Shown: positions 11,710 through 23,376, counted from the stretch's first letter. The stretch is 64,000 nucleotides of DNA from Azorinus chamasolen (GCA_963576725.1 OY755242.1:62624324-62688323), one strand, 5' to 3'. Program-made: numbers and translations. Notes: generated by a model not told the origin, from the sequence alone.

Positions 11710-11911
11710 ATTAGCCCTTTAGCTCTAAGAAACTTTCTTCCATTGTTGTCCATAATTCGTAAAGTACAATTGTCTCCAATTTTCTTACAAACCACATTGA
11801 CTAAATTCACAATGGTTTAGATCCTGGTCAGATACCAAGGTACTCGACATTGTGTTGGCATAAACCATTCGCATATGTTATTACAGTTTCTCTAATGGCA
11901 CCAAAGAGTTA
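11710..11911. mobile_element. T4-K-like miniature element, diverged
   Basis: Left tip TTAGCCCTTTAGCTC and right tip GGCACCAAAGAGTTAA are near mirrors, and a weakened B-type core (ATGGTTTAGATCCTGGTCAG) lies inside. Confidence 0.45.
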
Positions 11912-12107
11912 ATTTCCTCTTTTTACGGCATAGGAGAAGAGCGTAATTTGCAGGAAGACATATATGTAATTTAAACATATACTGTCACGTCACTGTCTTC
12001 AGAGATACATGTTATCTGTTGGGAAACGGAAATTGGATCGTCTTGTCCCCTGTAAAAGGAAGCAACGTGTTACGATTAAGTCAACACTGGCTGTGTGTAC
12101 AGTAGAA

Positions 12108-12267
12108 CCTGTCCTAAGCAACCATTTATTAATTAAACATAGGAGTTTTAATAAGCAGGCGTGTGCTTAACGCAGGGCAAAATTAATGCATAAAGTTTGA
12201 CTTGCATTAAGCTACCACATGCTTTACAAACCCTTTTTGGTGGCCACTTACGGCAGGTTCTCCTGTA
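12108..12267. mobile_element. TA-D miniature element, core deleted
   Basis: Left tip TACAGTAGAACCTGTCCTAA and right tip ACGGCAGGTTCTCCTGTA. The central palindrome is mostly lost (AATTAATGCATAAAG). Confidence 0.65.
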
Positions 12268-12820
12268 GTTGATCTCTTCTTCCTTGTTACAGTAAATTTA
12301 ATTAATATGCTTATTAGGAGTTTCCTTGACGGTACATCACCTTGTGACCATAACATAAATGAATCATTTGTATGGTAGAAGCAGTGATATTATCAGGTTT
12401 GAGAATAATTTTGCTTTCTTTTGATGAAAGTTGTTTATCCTTCAAATACAGTTATTACATTATATTATATATATTTTTTGGGGAATTATGAAATGTGTTA
12501 TCAAAGATCAGTTAGATAGTGTGTACTTTCCCACAACGTATGTTTAGACAAGAAATGCAATATAGGTATAATTCATAACATGTTACTGAAAACAATAAAT
12601 GCGAAATTTTAACTCTCTACAGTACTGAATGTGTCATGCACAGTACTGAATTTACCATGTAAATAGTTTTCACAAACACACGTTGAAGTGACACACACAT
12701 TAACCGACTGTTGAGTTTGCGCACAGCTTAAGACTCGTGAAACGTTGGTTTCTATGTTATATGTAGCAAATTATTTTCTGCCACTCGAAGGCCACCCACA
12801 CCCAATGCACAAGACTGACT
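12268..12820. other. No recognised feature
   Basis: No shared repeat or coding signal seen. Confidence 0.4.
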
Positions 12821-12824
12821 TTAA

Positions 12825-13258
12825 CTCATGCCCCTCCTAGACTATTTTTATAACTAACCTCTTTGAATTAATCTACCGAAAATGAGCATTAACTATAGAA
12901 AAGGAGAATTGTAGAATTGTTGAGTTTTCAATATGGGAAAATAGCTCGAACAGGGAGAGCCACACACGAAATGACACCGCACCAAACACCATCAAACAAG
13001 AAAGGGTAAAGCCACAAGACAAAACATAACAGGACGCATATCAAGACGAAAAACATTAAACATTAAGCATATTAAACAACATAATTGACCATAGGCTGAA
13101 AGCAGGAGTGCCGCCTTGGAAAGGCCAGTAACCAAAATAAGCTAACCATTGTGATAAAAGAGCATTTACTCCGTAGGAGCAAATGCTCTATTTATCACAA
13201 TGCTTTCAACAATGAGTTTTACAGAGGCACAAAAAGACGTCAATAGGAGAGAAATGTG
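12825..13258. mobile_element. T4-P element split by a retroelement tail
   Basis: Outer parts match T4-P in reverse orientation: CTCATGCCCCTCCTAGAC after TTAA (12821-12824), ATCTACCGAAAATGAGCATT, and after the insertion CCATTGTGATAAAAGAGC, the palindrome at TACTCCGTAGGAGCAAATG and ATAGGAGAGAAATGTG before TTAA (13259-13262). The middle, 12931-13143, is a separate insertion. Confidence 0.65.
12931..13143 (-). mobile_element. Penelope-like element tail, second subfamily
   Basis: Reverse complement of the stretch at 36.78-36.98 kb: shared strings include ATAGGCTGAAAGCAGGAGT, AAACATTAAACATTAAGCAT and GAAATGACACCGCACCAAAC. On the minus strand it carries GCCTTTCCAAGGCGGCACT, the diverged form of the GCCGTTCCAAGGCGGTACT block of the tail at 55.4 kb. 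It lies inside a T4-P copy, so it arrived after it. Confidence 0.6.
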
Positions 13259-13884
13259 TTAATGGAAGAATGGAGAGAACATTTAAAACGTGATTTATGT
13301 ACATGTAGTAGTTTTAAATCTAATGTCAATAGTAAACGTCTCCACCTCTAAACCAAAGTCCAATAGCGGTCAGATCAATATCAGACGGGATTGAATATCA
13401 AATTCCTAGTATCTTATCTGTTTGCGTATCTATTTTAGCATCGTCACTGTCATCTCCAAATCATTGACGAGGAATATATTACATGTAGGTAAAGTAATAC
13501 AGTAATCTCTCCAATCTGGCCTGTCAAATACGTATCAATACCGACAACTTAATAATGCAGGCTGAGAACTGAGAATGACCAAAATTATTATCTACAAAAG
13601 GTGAGGTTTGGTGAGTAGTTGCTATATATACTAGTTAGCTGTCAGGGTATTCGGGCTGGTATGGCCGGTTTAGATGTCGCTTTTCTTGAACTAAAGGAAT
13701 AGAAAAAATCTACACTGGTCATGCAAGATCGTTCACCCTGCTAATTATATTGGTAACGCATTTATTTAAAAGAGCTCCATTAATTAACTCTAACACCGTG
13801 TTTAGATTAATATGTACAACCGATCCAAACTTTTAACGCTTTGCATGTATCTCATGTATGATTAAACTACACAATATTGTTTAA

Positions 13885-14122
13885 CCCTTTCGGCGCCAAA
13901 TTTCTAATTGTCGTCTGCAATCCAAGTTTGTTAAATCATTCAGTAAAATAAGGAAATGAGATAAATAAATGCAAATTTCAAAGGAATAAAACACATATAT
14001 AGAAATAGAGATTGAGGCAAATAGTGAAGTCCCTGATCAGACGCCGGCTTGAAAAGGCGGCGTCTGATCTGGGACTGCACTATTTGTCGTGGTGCATTTA
14101 TGCGACTGCGGCGGTGAAAGGG
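13885..14122. mobile_element. T4-K miniature element with TTAA duplication
   Basis: Tips CCCTTTCGGCGCCAAA and GCGGTGAAAGGG, with TTAA at 13881-13884 and 14123-14126. The core at about 14026-14090 opens CAAATAGTGAAGTCCCTGAT and closes with its mirror CTGATCTGGGACTGCACTAT. Confidence 0.75.
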
Positions 14123-14243
14123 TTAAATAAATTGACAATAGACACATTCAACCGAGCCGATTAAGCACGTGATTCATTATGACTCCACACTACCCGTCTA
14201 AGATGTCTTACGCTACCCGTATAGTGGCGACCTGGCTGGCATT

Positions 14244-14313
14244 TGCAAACACCTTGGATCCAGATTAGATGCCGAGTTACTCGGTGTCTCATCGGGATCC
14301 AACATGTTTGACA
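14244..14313. mobile_element. T4-B hairpin core
   Basis: GCAAACACCTTGGATCCAGA is mirrored by ATCGGGATCCAACATGTTTG around GCCGAGTTACTCGGTG. Confidence 0.6.
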
Positions 14314-14690
14314 CACACTCAATAGTTTCTCAAAAGCCTGATCGATTGAAATGTAGTCCAAATTGCACTGCATCACAATATGAGCAGGCATTATGTTTTC
14401 ACAATGGGCCAAGGTTAAACATCAAAGTACTTGTCATTTCTAACTACCTACTAATACCTTGTTAGATCCTCTAGCATGTTATCGTACTACCAGTCGGACA
14501 ATATCTAGCTCCCAATATTGACTGATTGATTAAAGGAAGTCTGGCAGTCATTACAAGGCCTTAAATCAGTGTATAGGTCTGGCAGTAGGTAAAGGAAGAC
14601 GCTGAATCAATGTCTTGATGTTTTTATAGTACGTAGGGTTTTATTTATCTGGTAACCTAAATAAGGCCTTCGTAGTGTACTTTTTTATTT

Positions 14691-15608
14691 GTTATATCCT
14701 GCCAAAGGCAGAGGGATATTATTTTGGGCTTGTCCGTCCGAACTTCCTTCCGTCCGTCCTTCCGTCTGTCCGGTTTCCGTCCGATACCATATCTCTGTAA
14801 CGGATTGAAATGAATATTTATTATCACTGGGTCATTGTTCCCATGTATTGTTTTCCAGATCGCTTGCGGCATTTGGTAGTTATTGCCCTTTTATACGCAA
14901 AAATGACATTTTTTCCGTCCGATGCCATATCTCTGTAACGGATTGACAAAATTAAATGAAACTAGAAATGAATATTTTTATTATCACTGGGGCATCGTTC
15001 CCATTTATTACTTTTCCAGATCGCTTGCGGCATTTAGGAGTTATTGCCTTTTATACGCAAAAAAAGACATTTTTTCCGTCCGATGCCATATCTTTGTAAC
15101 GGATTGACATAATTCAATGAAACTAGACATTAATATTTGATATCACTAGGGCATCGTTCGCATGTATTATTTTTCCTGATCGCCTGTGACATTTTGAAGT
15201 TATTGCTCTTTTATACACAAAAATGACATATTGTCCCCGTCCGATGCCATATCTCTGTAACAAATCGACAGAATTCAATGAAACTCGACATGAATATTTG
15301 TTATCACTGGGGCATCGTTCCCATGCATTACTTTTCTAGGTCACTTGTAACATTTAGAAGTTATTTCCCTTTGATACTCAAAAACCATATATATTTTTTT
15401 CCGTCCAATGCTATATTATATCTGTAACGGATTGACAGAATTCAATGAAACTCAACATGGGTTATATTAGTTATCGCCATGGCATCATTCCCATGTACAT
15501 GTATTACTTTTTTCAGATGGCGTGCGGCTTTTAGGAGTTATTCCCCTTTGAAACACATAATTCATATATTTATTGCCCTTATCCCCTGCTGAAAGCACAG
15601 GGATACTG
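14691..15608 (-). mobile_element. Pearl-like element with about 160-bp core repeats
   Basis: Five units, each holding GATGCCATATCTCTGTAACG or a close form, begin near 14781, 14919, 15079, 15241 and 15405. To the left lies a CCGT-rich microsatellite (TCCGTCCGTCCTTCCGTCTG), and short hairpins mark both ends: CTGCCAAAGGCAGAGGGATA at left and CTGCTGAAAGCACAGGGATA at right. Core tandem repeats plus an ACGG-like microsatellite and a terminal hairpin are the plan of bivalve pearl elements, considered Helentron-related. Orientation is inferred from the microsatellite side. Confidence 0.55.
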
Positions 15609-15819
15609 TATTGCATTCAATACTGTTTTGCATTAAGTACTTGAATATGCATTATACAGCTTTCATATTCAAGGAGTGTCAAGATGAAATAGGTCTTATG
15701 ATTGAAACATTTCAGAAACAGGTCAACAACCTTGTCACCAATGCAACACCCAATCAGAACTGATATGAAATGATTCACTTTATCAGAATAAACTGTTTAG
15801 TATATACAGACTACAACTA

Positions 15820-15896
15820 AGGCAAAAAGTAGTAGACTGGATCAGATGCCACAGCGGAGACGCGGCAGCCAGTCTAGGTCTATACTTTTTGTAATA
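15820..15896. repeat. Hairpin related to the T4 core
   Basis: AAAAAGTAGTAGACTGGATC is mirrored by AGTCTAGGTCTATACTTTTT around a GC-rich centre (CACAGCGGAGACGCGGC). Confidence 0.5.
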
Positions 15897-16486
15897 CAAT
15901 AAGGCACATTTCTCCTTGCTGTGGCTCATTCAGTACCAAAACATGTACACTATTATTAAAGATTGCCATAGAAAGCAGTAATTTGGTCAAATATTCATAA
16001 AGTTAGTCAAAATATCTATTTAAGGTATTGGTACAATGTATCTATCAAAGGCAAGTAAAACCTAAAGACCTTTGATGCCTTTAGTCTATTAGACAACACC
16101 TACACAATTCGATGCAGTTTGATAGGAACAGAAACTTGGAATATATAACTAATGCTACATGATATTGTTTGTAGATAATGGAGAATGGCTTCCGTCTAGT
16201 TGTGCAGATATATCTCTCCTCTGAGTAAATGTTTCCTATTAGTATCCATACGAAAGCGTTGGGATACGACAAAAAACATATAGTTAACATAATTGCTTTG
16301 GGTTGACATCACTATTAGTGGCCGAACTTGGATATAGTCTTGTTATATTCTTACTACTTATCCATTAGTGTTTAAAGTGGATAGCTGACCTCATATGAAT
16401 ATGTAGCATTTTAATATATTATGCATGTAAAGATAACCGAATGAAACCGTCACAATGGGTGCCACATGTAGGACGAATAATGTTGC
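15897..16486. other. No recognised feature
   Basis: No shared repeat or coding signal seen. Confidence 0.4.
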
Positions 16487-16745
16487 TTTTAAATCTTTTC
16501 CTGTTCTATATTTATTCCACATTTTAGTACCTACTACAAATAGCTAAAATGAAATATGGAAGGTGGATCATTGTAGCCATTTTAGAAAGTAAAGAAACAG
16601 GTCTATCAAAGTCCATTAGCAGACTCTGCACGGCTTTATCAGTTGATTAGCATTAAGACTAGATGAGACAGTTAGTCCTTTACATCTGCAAGAGCCGTCT
16701 GACTAGGGTCTACTCTGTTAGCTTATGCAATTATACATTGCCAAG
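16487..16745. mobile_element. T4-A2 miniature element
   Basis: CCTGTTCTATATTTATTCC tip, the inner string GGAAGGTGGATCATTGTAGCC and a weakened core ending GACTAGGGTCTACTCTGTT. Same subfamily as the copy at 4213. Confidence 0.55.
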
Positions 16746-16863
16746 ATCAAACATTTTCATATGTCATTATAAAAATAAGCGAACTCATACATTCGTTATT
16801 TCTTTCATGAATATTCACTAAATAAACGGTTCAACTAATTTGTTTTACAACAAAATTGCTATG

Positions 16864-16985
16864 CAGCAGAACTTGTCTTAAGCGGCCATTCATTTATTGA
16901 CTGTATGAGTATTAAAAGCAGGTGGTTGCCTACCGCAGGACAAAAGAAAGTAATACCTATAGGATCTTTCTGCATTACCATTGAT
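16864..16985. mobile_element. TA-D left half
   Basis: Tip CAGCAGAACTTGTCTTAAGC, then GCAGGTGGTTGCCTACCGCA and the start of the core. It breaks off in the centre, next to the following T4-A2 copy. Confidence 0.6.
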
Positions 16986-16989
16986 CTGA

Positions 16990-17224
16990 ACTAAAACTTT
17001 CCCTCATATAAATGTGTTTTCACGCATTTGCAAACAGCGTAAACCCAGATCAGACGGATCCTCTAGGGTCTGTTCTGTTTGCTAACAGAATTTGATAGAT
17101 CTGTTTCTTTGCTTTCTAAAATGTCTATAATGTAACACCTTTCATATTTCTTTATAATTATTTTATTAATGAATATTCAGTAGGTATTGAAAGTTGGCCT
17201 AAATATAGAACAGGGAAAGGGTAA
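16990..17224. mobile_element. T4-A2 miniature element, opposite orientation
   Basis: Begins TTTCCCTCATATAAATGTG, core GCAAACAGCGTAAACCCAGA and mirror, ends GAACAGGGAAAGGG. Outer TTAA is not visible. Confidence 0.6.
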
Positions 17225-17839
17225 AGGCAGGATCTAGTACTGCATATGCAATAAATGCCATATAAACGGCATATTGTTGCTTATGCACACTTTCTAAGAA
17301 ACTTTCTCCGTGACAGTTCCATTACAGTACCACTGAAGAGTCTTTTTTTCTTTTTTGCATGTATATTCTCTGCCTATCTAATGTTAGAATACTCCAAAGG
17401 ACATTAAAAAATTGGGTTGTATCGAACTAGCGTAGTGAAAACATGCTAGTCTAATATTGGTGACAATAAATAAAAGCAAAGTTTTACGTAAGCGTAAAAT
17501 GGCTGCCTTACATACCTTTAAGCAGGATAGAAGTTTAAGAGGGAGCAATATTGTTTAGTTCTTGGGGAAAACATGTCTATGTAAATAATATCAGAAAAAG
17601 GGGGGGTGTTTTAATGAGTCATTGTCCGTGTATGACACCAATAATACACATTACGTCACAGATCAATTATATGTTATTCACTTGCTGAAACACACTGACA
17701 TGGAAACCATTATCACATTAAGTGCTGCTCACAAGTAAAATTAATTTATGCTAAATCACAAAGCTTCTAGCACCATACAAAATTCGCCACTAATTTCATC
17801 AAAAACTTCACATAACTACTGCTAAATAGGCATACAAAC
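17225..17839. other. No recognised feature
   Basis: No shared repeat or coding signal seen. Confidence 0.4.
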
Positions 17840-17990
17840 TCCTATACTTACAGCAAAGAAAACAACGCGCTAGACCTGGGATTCGAAACTCCCATACTTA
17901 CAGCAAAGAAAAAAACGCGCCAGACCTGGGATTCGAACTCACAACCCATACAACGTAAAGCATGGACTCTACCGAACAAGCCATTGCCAC
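17840..17990 (-). repeat. tRNA-derived repeat with duplicated T-arm
   Basis: Read on the minus strand, the unit at about 17916-17990 runs GGCAATGGCTTGTTCGGTAG (box A-like) to GAGTTCGAATCCCAGG (box B), with tRNA-like spacing. The 50 bp that include box B are repeated once more directly (17841-17890 against 17891-17940). This fits a SINE head or tRNA pseudogene. A functional tRNA is unlikely because the anticodon arm does not fold well. Confidence 0.45.
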
Positions 17991-18327
17991 ATATGTCTGC
18001 ATGCGTACCCGCTATACACGTGGCTTGGCTCATATGAACAATAAAGGTCTACACTTCGAACAAAACAACCGATTATTCAAGACTACCCTTAGTCTCAGAA
18101 CTAAACAACTGATTCTTTAAGAGTATCTATAGTTTACATGAAATTATTCGAACAGGTCGACAAAATGCACATTAACTTTTTCACTTACATTATGCATTTA
18201 GATAAAAAAAATGCAGAATTGAGAAATATGCAAAACGTGTCACCTGAAAACAAAACCACGAGTAATCAAAGGAATGGTTTTAAACAAAAAACACGAAAAC
18301 TAAACACCCTTTAGAAGGAGAAAAAAT

Positions 18328-18400
18328 GGCTTCTACCAGGGATCGAACCCACAACCTCAGGTTTCCTAAGCCAACACTATAACCATTGGACAAAGCAGCC
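18328..18400 (-). pseudogene. tRNA-like pseudogene
   Basis: On the minus strand this is 73 nt. The acceptor stem GGCTGCT pairs with AGAAGCC at six of seven positions, box B GGGTTCGATCCC is intact, and TTAGG sits where the anticodon loop should be. The anticodon stem pairs poorly, so I read it as a tRNA relic or SINE head rather than a working gene. Confidence 0.45.
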
Positions 18401-18419
18401 TCTTTTGCTTGTAACAGAG

Positions 18420-19126
18420 ATTTTAATCCATTACATGTATACCTAATTCACTAGCATTCACTGCAGAAAAATAACCCCGACAAAAATATGTACGCCCGCT
18501 GGGAAAAATTGTAAATGTATATACATGTAATTAAATAAGAATTAGTCTCACAGTAAATTTTGGTCATTAAACAGAGTGGATTTTATAAAAAAAAACACAG
18601 GACCGCAGTAAATCATATTCCACATTGAAACCTCTCAAAGTGTGGGCTGCCGTAAAATTCCAATTATATTGCTCAAATTTGACACGCAGCTTTCACTGTT
18701 GATATAAGAAATGTTCTAAAGGTAACAACAACACAATGCTAGCCATTCAGGCATATATTCAATATGACATTTAACTGATTTTGTACATTTAAGTATACTC
18801 GTATATACTGATACATGCATATTTCAACTTGAAATTTATTAAAACACATATATAATAAGCTCATATGTACATTTACATTTGCAGTTTATGTTTAATAATT
18901 TGTCGCGCACTAATTGTATATAATCCAGAGAATGTGTGTTCTTTTTGTTTAATTCCATTTGCATTTTAGTATCATAATTATACACTAATTGCATCTTGCA
19001 ATTCAAGAGATTCATTTTCTAAAGATAATGAAGGTTTTAAGCGCACCGGGACTGAACGTGTTGTTAACTTAAAAGCAATAGTTGCAATGTAATAAATGTA
19101 ATCAATCAAACATGTTGTAGGCGATA
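18420..19126. other. No recognised feature
   Basis: AT-rich, no shared repeat or coding signal seen. Confidence 0.4.
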
Positions 19127-19130
19127 TTAA

Positions 19131-19312
19131 CCCTTTTCTCTATAAATACGATTTACACGCCTCTGTAAAACTCACCTGTTGCTCCTATAGGAGAAAATGC
19201 TCTATTTATCACAATGGGTTGACATTACAAAGTTCCAAAAACATATTTTCTCTACTTAATGCTTCTTTTCGGTAGATTTGTTCAAAAAGGCTTGATCTAA
19301 AAAGGTAATGGG
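19131..19312. mobile_element. T4-P miniature element, diverged
   Basis: After TTAA (19127-19130) comes CCCTTTTCTCTATAAATACG, then half of the P palindrome (CTATAGGAGAAAATGCTC), then CTTCTTTTCGGTAGATTTG and the right tip GGTAATGGG next to TTAG. Confidence 0.6.
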
Positions 19313-19348
19313 TTAGCTCATTAGAACCCAATATCTCTTAAAAGGAAG

Positions 19349-19426
19349 GGCATAGGCATACGGTGTAGATCCAGATAAGAGGGCGTCTGAAGTAACCATC
19401 TGGCCAGGGTCAGCACTGTTTGATAT
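19349..19426. repeat. T4-type hairpin core
   Basis: ACGGTGTAGATCCAGATAAG is mirrored by CTGGCCAGGGTCAGCACTGT. Confidence 0.5.
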
Positions 19427-19429
19427 AAT

Positions 19430-19628
19430 GACACCATGAATATTAACTAGATTAATTGTTAGACTAGCACTAGACACATGATTTTTGCCATGGTAGAAAC
19501 TACAAAATCATATCTATATTCTATCATACGCCAACACAGCAGACCCTGATCAGACGGGCCATCTGATCTGGATCTACTCTGTTTGCGTAGACATAGAAAG
19601 GCGTATTTATGGAGTAAAGCGTTAAAGG
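19430..19628. mobile_element. T4-A miniature element
   Basis: Inner arm GCCATGGTAGAAACTACAAA, core at 19529-19586 ending CTACTCTGTTTGC, then GAAAGGCGTATTTATGGAG at the right tip. Confidence 0.6.
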
Positions 19629-19714
19629 AACAACATATATTGGGTCTCTCCTGGATCATATGTGTCCCATTATAATGCACCGTTCCATGTTATGCGCTTT
19701 GTAATGAATTTTAA

Positions 19715-19935
19715 CCCTTACCTCCATAAATACGCCTTTCTACGCCTCTGAAATAGTCACTTCTTGAAACCATTGTGACAAATAGAGCATTTGCTCCCAA
19801 ATTCCCAAATGCTCTATTTATCACAGTGATTTCAAACTACACAATTCTAAACTTTTCCTTTTCTCTAGTTAATGCTCCGATTCGGTAGATTTATTTAAAG
19901 AGGTTGGATCTAAAAATAGCCTATGAGGTAGTGCG
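19715..19935. mobile_element. T4-P miniature element with TTAA duplication
   Basis: Starts CCCTTACCTCCATAAATACG after TTAA (19711-19714) and ends TGAGGTAGTGCG before TTAA (19936-19939). Centre: AAATAGAGCATTTGCTCC and its mirror CAAATGCTCTATTTATCAC. Confidence 0.75.
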
Positions 19936-20464
19936 TTAAACAGAATGCTGATCGTAAATTATAGCAGTTTACCATCACATTCAGATAACTGCTGCAAATA
20001 TCAAAATACTTTGACAAAATATAAGAAACATTATTGGATGTTTATCATATTGGTAAATAAATAAAAATAATAATATTTTTTTTATTATGTTTTATGGTAT
20101 ATTTACAGTTTTTTCTCTTGAAAACCGATCAGTATAAGGTAGAGTTAACTATTGTTTCCAAGTAACGTTCGTTTGCAAAGAATGTTGTCCGCTTTTAGTT
20201 TCAGAGTGAGCTTTCATTTTTTGTTCTACAACACAAGTGGTGTATCGAACTACTTGGATCCTGATGAGACATCGTGCCACTCTCTGTGCATCTTATTTGA
20301 ATCGAAACTGTTTACAAATGTAATTACATATTAGCAGCACGTCCTGTAAGCTTTCCGGCGACTTTAGCGGTAAAATAATTAAGTGTTTTATGTTATAAAT
20401 TATTGTTGTTCATACCAAATGATATCGACAAACACATGCAATTTGGATCTATTTTAGTACCACT

Positions 20465-20668
20465 GAACCCTTTACTTCATGGGTAAGACATGATGACTTC
20501 ATGAATTTTAATTAGATCAATGTTTAATATGGCATCTTAACACATGATTATTTGTTTTGCGAAAGTTGAAACTATAGAATCAGATCTATATTATTCCATA
20601 AGCAAACAGATCAGATCCAGGATCTGGATCTACTCTGTTTGCAAAGGTGTAGAAAGATATTAAGGGTT
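20465..20668. mobile_element. T4-A miniature element, core shortened
   Basis: CCCTTTACTTCATGG tip, ACTATAGAATCAGATCTATA inner arm, GCAAACAGATCAGATCCAGG core with part of the palindrome missing, and AGATATTAAGGG at the right. Confidence 0.55.
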
Positions 20669-20787
20669 AAGGAGAAAAGGTTGATTTAGATATGTATTCA
20701 AACTAATGAGTAAACTTTCAATCTATGGTTCAGAATATCTATAGATATGTATGTTTTATTGTTAGTAGATTTCATTAGAATAATTAC

Positions 20788-21714
20788 AAGAGCTGTCACA
20801 GGACAGCGCGCTCGACAATTCCCAGAATTGTTAGTGTAAAAATGCTTGATAGTGGCCTAAAACGGTTTCCAATTATACTAGAAGCAAGTAATCAAAGTGT
20901 CAGTAAAATATCTTTAATAGTATTCAAGATGTAGGATCTCTTTGAAATTTTTAATGAACAGAAAAACCTAAGTGAAAAGGGCAATAAATTCTGTTAAAAT
21001 GCTTGACAGAGTAATGTACTCTTGCCTACAGGTGAAGATTGTGATGATAAACATGTGTTCCAAGTATCAAAGCTTTATCTCGAAGGGTAATGTAAATGAG
21101 TGGACTTTAACAAAAACCTTAACCAAAAAATATAAGTTAAAAAGGGTAAAAAATACTGTCAAAATGCTTGACAGAGTTATTTTACTCTTGCCTAGAAATG
21201 AAGCTTGTAGTGGTGAACAAGTGATCCTAGTTTTAAAGCTTTATCCCAAATGGTTATGTAAAGAAATGGACTTTAACAAAAACCTTAACTAAATATTCCA
21301 AGTTAAAAAGGGTCATAATTCTGTCAAATTGCTTCACAGAGTTATGCACTCTTGCCTACAGATGAAGCTTGTGGTGATGAACAAGTGATCCAAGTTTGAA
21401 AGCTTTATCCCAAAGGGGTATGTTAATCAGTAGACTTTAACAAAAACCTTAACTAGATATTCTAAGTTAAAAAGGGCCATAATTCTGTCAAATTGCTTAA
21501 CAGAGTTATGTACAGGTACCTACAGATGAAGCTTGTGGTGGTGAAGAAGTGTTTCAAGTTTCAAAGCTTTATTCCAAAGGTTAAAGGCAAAAAATGGACT
21601 TCAACAAAAACCTTAACCAAGGTGTGACGCGGTCTCGGTCGCCAACGCCAACGCCGACGCCGACGCCGGGGCGAGTAGGATAGCTCCACTATTCTTCGAA
21701 TAGTCGAGCTAAAT
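20788..21714 (+). mobile_element. Pearl-like element with four 165-bp core repeats
   Basis: The string GCTTGACAGA or a close form recurs at 21001, 21166, 21331 and 21495, an exact 165, 165, 164 bp spacing. The left end carries the hairpin GAGCTGTCACAGGACAGC. The right end has an ACGCCG-type microsatellite, then a terminal hairpin at 21682-21710 (ACTATTC/GAATAGT stem inside AGCTC/GAGCT) followed by CTAA. The plan matches bivalve pearl and Helentron-like non-autonomous elements. The short frames across it are not genes. Confidence 0.6.
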
Positions 21715-21961
21715 ACGCATGAATGAAACATATCAACTCCCGGGTCCAATGGATTGGACGTAGGGAAATAGATCTCGAGAGCTCTCTGATCAGGGTCAAC
21801 ACTATTTGCTGAATTCAAGGATATCAATAGTTCATACCAATATATTCTTTATTTGCGATGCACAATCCCCCAAAATATGACACATCGATTGGTTCCAAAA
21901 TCTAATTTGTACGGCTGTATTGTAGATAATATGGGGACTTTAAGGGTTACGTAAATTAAGG

Positions 21962-22155
21962 AATACTGTAAAAACCCTTTAAACCGGAAATCTAGTCGAG
22001 AAATTTTATACTTTTAGGCAGGTGGCTGCTTAATGTAGAGTGAAAGAGGAGTTTTCTGCATGACTTTTACCCTGCATTAAGCTGCCGCCTGTCTACAAGA
22101 ATAATGGGCCTATGTCTATAAAGGGTTGACCGTTAATGTGCGGGAACCGGATATG
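21962..22155. mobile_element. TA-C miniature element, eroded
   Basis: TACTGTAAAAACCCTTTAAA at left, GGTGGCTGCTTAATGTAGAG, a shortened core, then CTGCCGCCTGTCTACAAG. The right tip is degraded. Confidence 0.6.
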
Positions 22156-22289
22156 TAAGACAATTGCCAACAATGTAGACTACACAGGGTCTGTACTATT
22201 TGTCATTATAATCCATTTCTTTAGTGATAAATGTTGATAAACATTTTATCTAATTAATATTTAGAAATGTTTCAGCAGATGTAGGGTTA

Positions 22290-22477
22290 ACCCTTTCCCT
22301 GTTTAACGTTTATTCCAAATTTCAATACCTACTGAATATTCATGGAAAAAATGTTACAACGTAATGTGGAAGGTAGAACATTATAGCCATTTTTGAAAGT
22401 AAAGAAACAAACTTTTCAAATTTCATTAGCAATAGGAACAGACCCTGAAAACACGCTTATATGAAGGCACATATTAA
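22290..22477. mobile_element. T4-A2 element, core lost
   Basis: CCCTTTCCCTGTTTAACG tip after TTAA, then CCTACTGAATATTCATGG and GGAACAGACCCTGAAAACAC. The palindromic centre is deleted. Confidence 0.6.
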
Positions 22478-22542
22478 ACAGAAGTGGTTCATATGGTTAG
22501 CTGGTTAGAGTATATGAAGTAGTCCTGTTAAAGGTAAAACAA

Positions 22543-22722
22543 ACCATGGTCCATGCTTATAAAGCTTTTTAGTTAGTTCGTTCTCATGCTTTTGATTGGC
22601 CAGATTTGAGTTCTTAAGCTTTTGATTGGTCAGATTTGAGCCATAGGTTCAAATCTTACCAATCAAAAACTTGAGAACGAACTCAGACTCAACTAAAAGT
22701 TTTATAAGCATGGACCCTGGTC
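22543..22722. mobile_element. Palindromic element H, complete
   Basis: GGTCCATGCTTATAAAGCTT at left is mirrored by AAGTTTTATAAGCATGGACC at right. Inside, CTTTTGATTGGTCAGATTTGAG appears twice on the left arm and its mirror once on the right. Half copies lie at 52.27 and 62.9 kb. Confidence 0.7.
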
Positions 22723-22750
22723 ATTACAACTCCTCCAGTTGAAATTTTAA

Positions 22751-22914
22751 CCTTTTCAGTACAAGCATTATCGCCAGCTATACAAAGTTTCGTTTGTTTC
22801 AAGTTTCAGACTTGGCGTTTCTTCAATTTCATTATAAATAGATAAATAATGTGCCATACTGTTACTCTGTGTCTCATAGGATATTACAGCACCGTATTCG
22901 AGGCGGTGAAGGCG
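22751..22914. mobile_element. Possible T4-K element
   Basis: CCTTTTCAGTAC follows TTAA (22747-22750) and GAGGCGGTGAAGGCG precedes TTAA (22915-22918). The tips are only loosely mirrored. Confidence 0.35.
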
Positions 22915-22918
22915 TTAA

Positions 22919-23376
22919 CGAACCTATATTTATATGGCAGTGTAGCTCTTCTTAATTTTAATCCATAATGAACCTTGTACGTTGTCGTGTTTGATAGCTT
23001 AACTGTAATCTTAAAATTCCCCAAGGGTTTCTGTACGCTATATATTCAGTATACTTCGGTGTTTTCACTCAGTATTCCCATTTGAAATCACTTCTTATCC
23101 TCCGGGAAGTAATTTGTTAAAACAAATGTGCATATACAAACGGAGAAAGAGTGAGATAATGTATGTAGAACTGTCGGAAGAGTAGAGAATGAAAATGTAA
23201 TTGAATATTTAATGTTAATGAGTGCGTTATATCATCCTTAGAGCAAACCCAATAATAATTCCTGGTAACAATGTCTCCTACATTTCTTGCACATTTAAAT
23301 CATACCGACAAATACATCAGAGGAAACGAACAACAAACTATATGAATATATAGCATAGGATTAATAAAACTATATT
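22919..23376. other. No recognised feature
   Basis: No shared repeat or coding signal seen. Confidence 0.4.

Noticed and set aside
13499..13665. Possible very old TA-C copy (ACAGTAATCTCTCCAATCTG ... GGCCGGTTTAGATG)
   Set aside because: Too diverged to be sure by eye; core not visible.
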